61,798 nucleotides of DNA, from positions 1 to 61,798 of the forward strand of contig NZ_AFWE01000058.1 of the NCBI RefSeq assembly GCF_000222585.1, in the 5' to 3' direction. A program made the position numbers and the translations under genes. Source of the DNA: Vibrio scophthalmi LMG 19158 (GTDB lineage Bacteria; Pseudomonadota; Gammaproteobacteria; Enterobacterales; Vibrionaceae). Within the stretch, counting starts at the first letter, position 1. Each line of letters opens with the position of its first letter. The notes beneath the pieces are model-generated. The model had not been told where the DNA came from, did not search any database, and saw only the letters and a list, made by a program, of their open reading frames with translations. This document shows positions 61,738-61,798 of the stretch, piece by piece.

Positions 61738-61798
61738 TGATTGAAATCAACCAAGTTAATAAGATTTTCTATCAAGGTAAGAAGGAAATTCCTGCCTT
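61738..61798 (+). CDS. metN: MetN, methionine ABC transporter ATP-binding subunit (5' end only)
   Basis: Only the first 20 codons are in the window. They read MIEINQVNKIFYQGKKEIPA, which matches the start of MetN. The MetJ boxes upstream and the divergent gmhB support the call. The protein would energise high-affinity D/L-methionine import with MetI and MetQ, whose genes are expected beyond the window edge. Nothing of the Walker motifs is visible yet. Confidence 0.82.

Overview
The window is chromosomal DNA of a Vibrio. The gene content and order show this directly: htpG diverging from toxRS, the Vibrio-type flagellar genes flgO, flgP and flgT, a chitoporin-like porin upstream of ligA, and otherwise gammaproteobacterial housekeeping blocks. 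The species cannot be fixed from sequence alone. There are no insertion sequences, prophage, CRISPR arrays or rRNA genes. One tRNA gene, tRNA-Arg(CCT), is present.

Layout. 1-2.4 kb: flgP and flgO (minus strand) diverge from flgT (plus strand), with a sigma-54-type promoter facing each way. 2.4-4.4 kb: tRNA-Arg, a small unassigned protein, and an OmpA-family porin. 4.7-10.4 kb: gltX, a CueR-type copper promoter driving copA-copG, and a KdgM-family porin. 10.9-17.7 kb: hemH, adk and htpG on the minus strand, then toxR-toxS, a TSUP permease and a SelW-like redox protein on the plus strand. 17.9-20.8 kb: yfcE and a tightly overlapping four-gene operon (two DUF1538 membrane proteins, a PII-like protein, a CBS-pair protein). 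21-25.9 kb: yfcH, ybbO, cnoX(ybbN), qmcA, ybbJ and a 59-residue exported protein. 26-37 kb: a DUF2057 protein, the chitoporin-like porin, ligA, zipA, cysZ, cysK and the PTS genes ptsH, ptsI and crr.

37-57.5 kb holds the conserved envelope and translation block. ubiF is divergent from miaB. Then come ybeZ-ybeY-corC-lnt, ybeL, leuS-lptE-holA, rsfS-rlmH-mrdA-mrdB-rlpA, dacA, ybeD, lipB and lipA. Compared with the E. coli order, nadD is absent between holA and rsfS. 57.7-61.8 kb: an unassigned cysteine-rich lipoprotein, glyA with a PurR-type operator, a YitT permease, mliC, gmhB and the first codons of metN behind two tandem MetJ boxes.

Functional themes are outer-membrane and periplasmic maintenance (RodA/PBP2, RlpA, DacA, LptE, Lnt, MliC), sugar uptake (chitoporin, KdgM porin, general PTS), copper export, sulfur, methionine and one-carbon metabolism (CysZ/K, MetN, GlyA, LipA/B), and membrane signalling (ToxRS). 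The best candidate for a poorly described system is the DUF1538-DUF1538-PII-CBS operon at 18.5-20.75 kb. It looks like a two-subunit transporter encoded with two putative nucleotide-sensing regulators.
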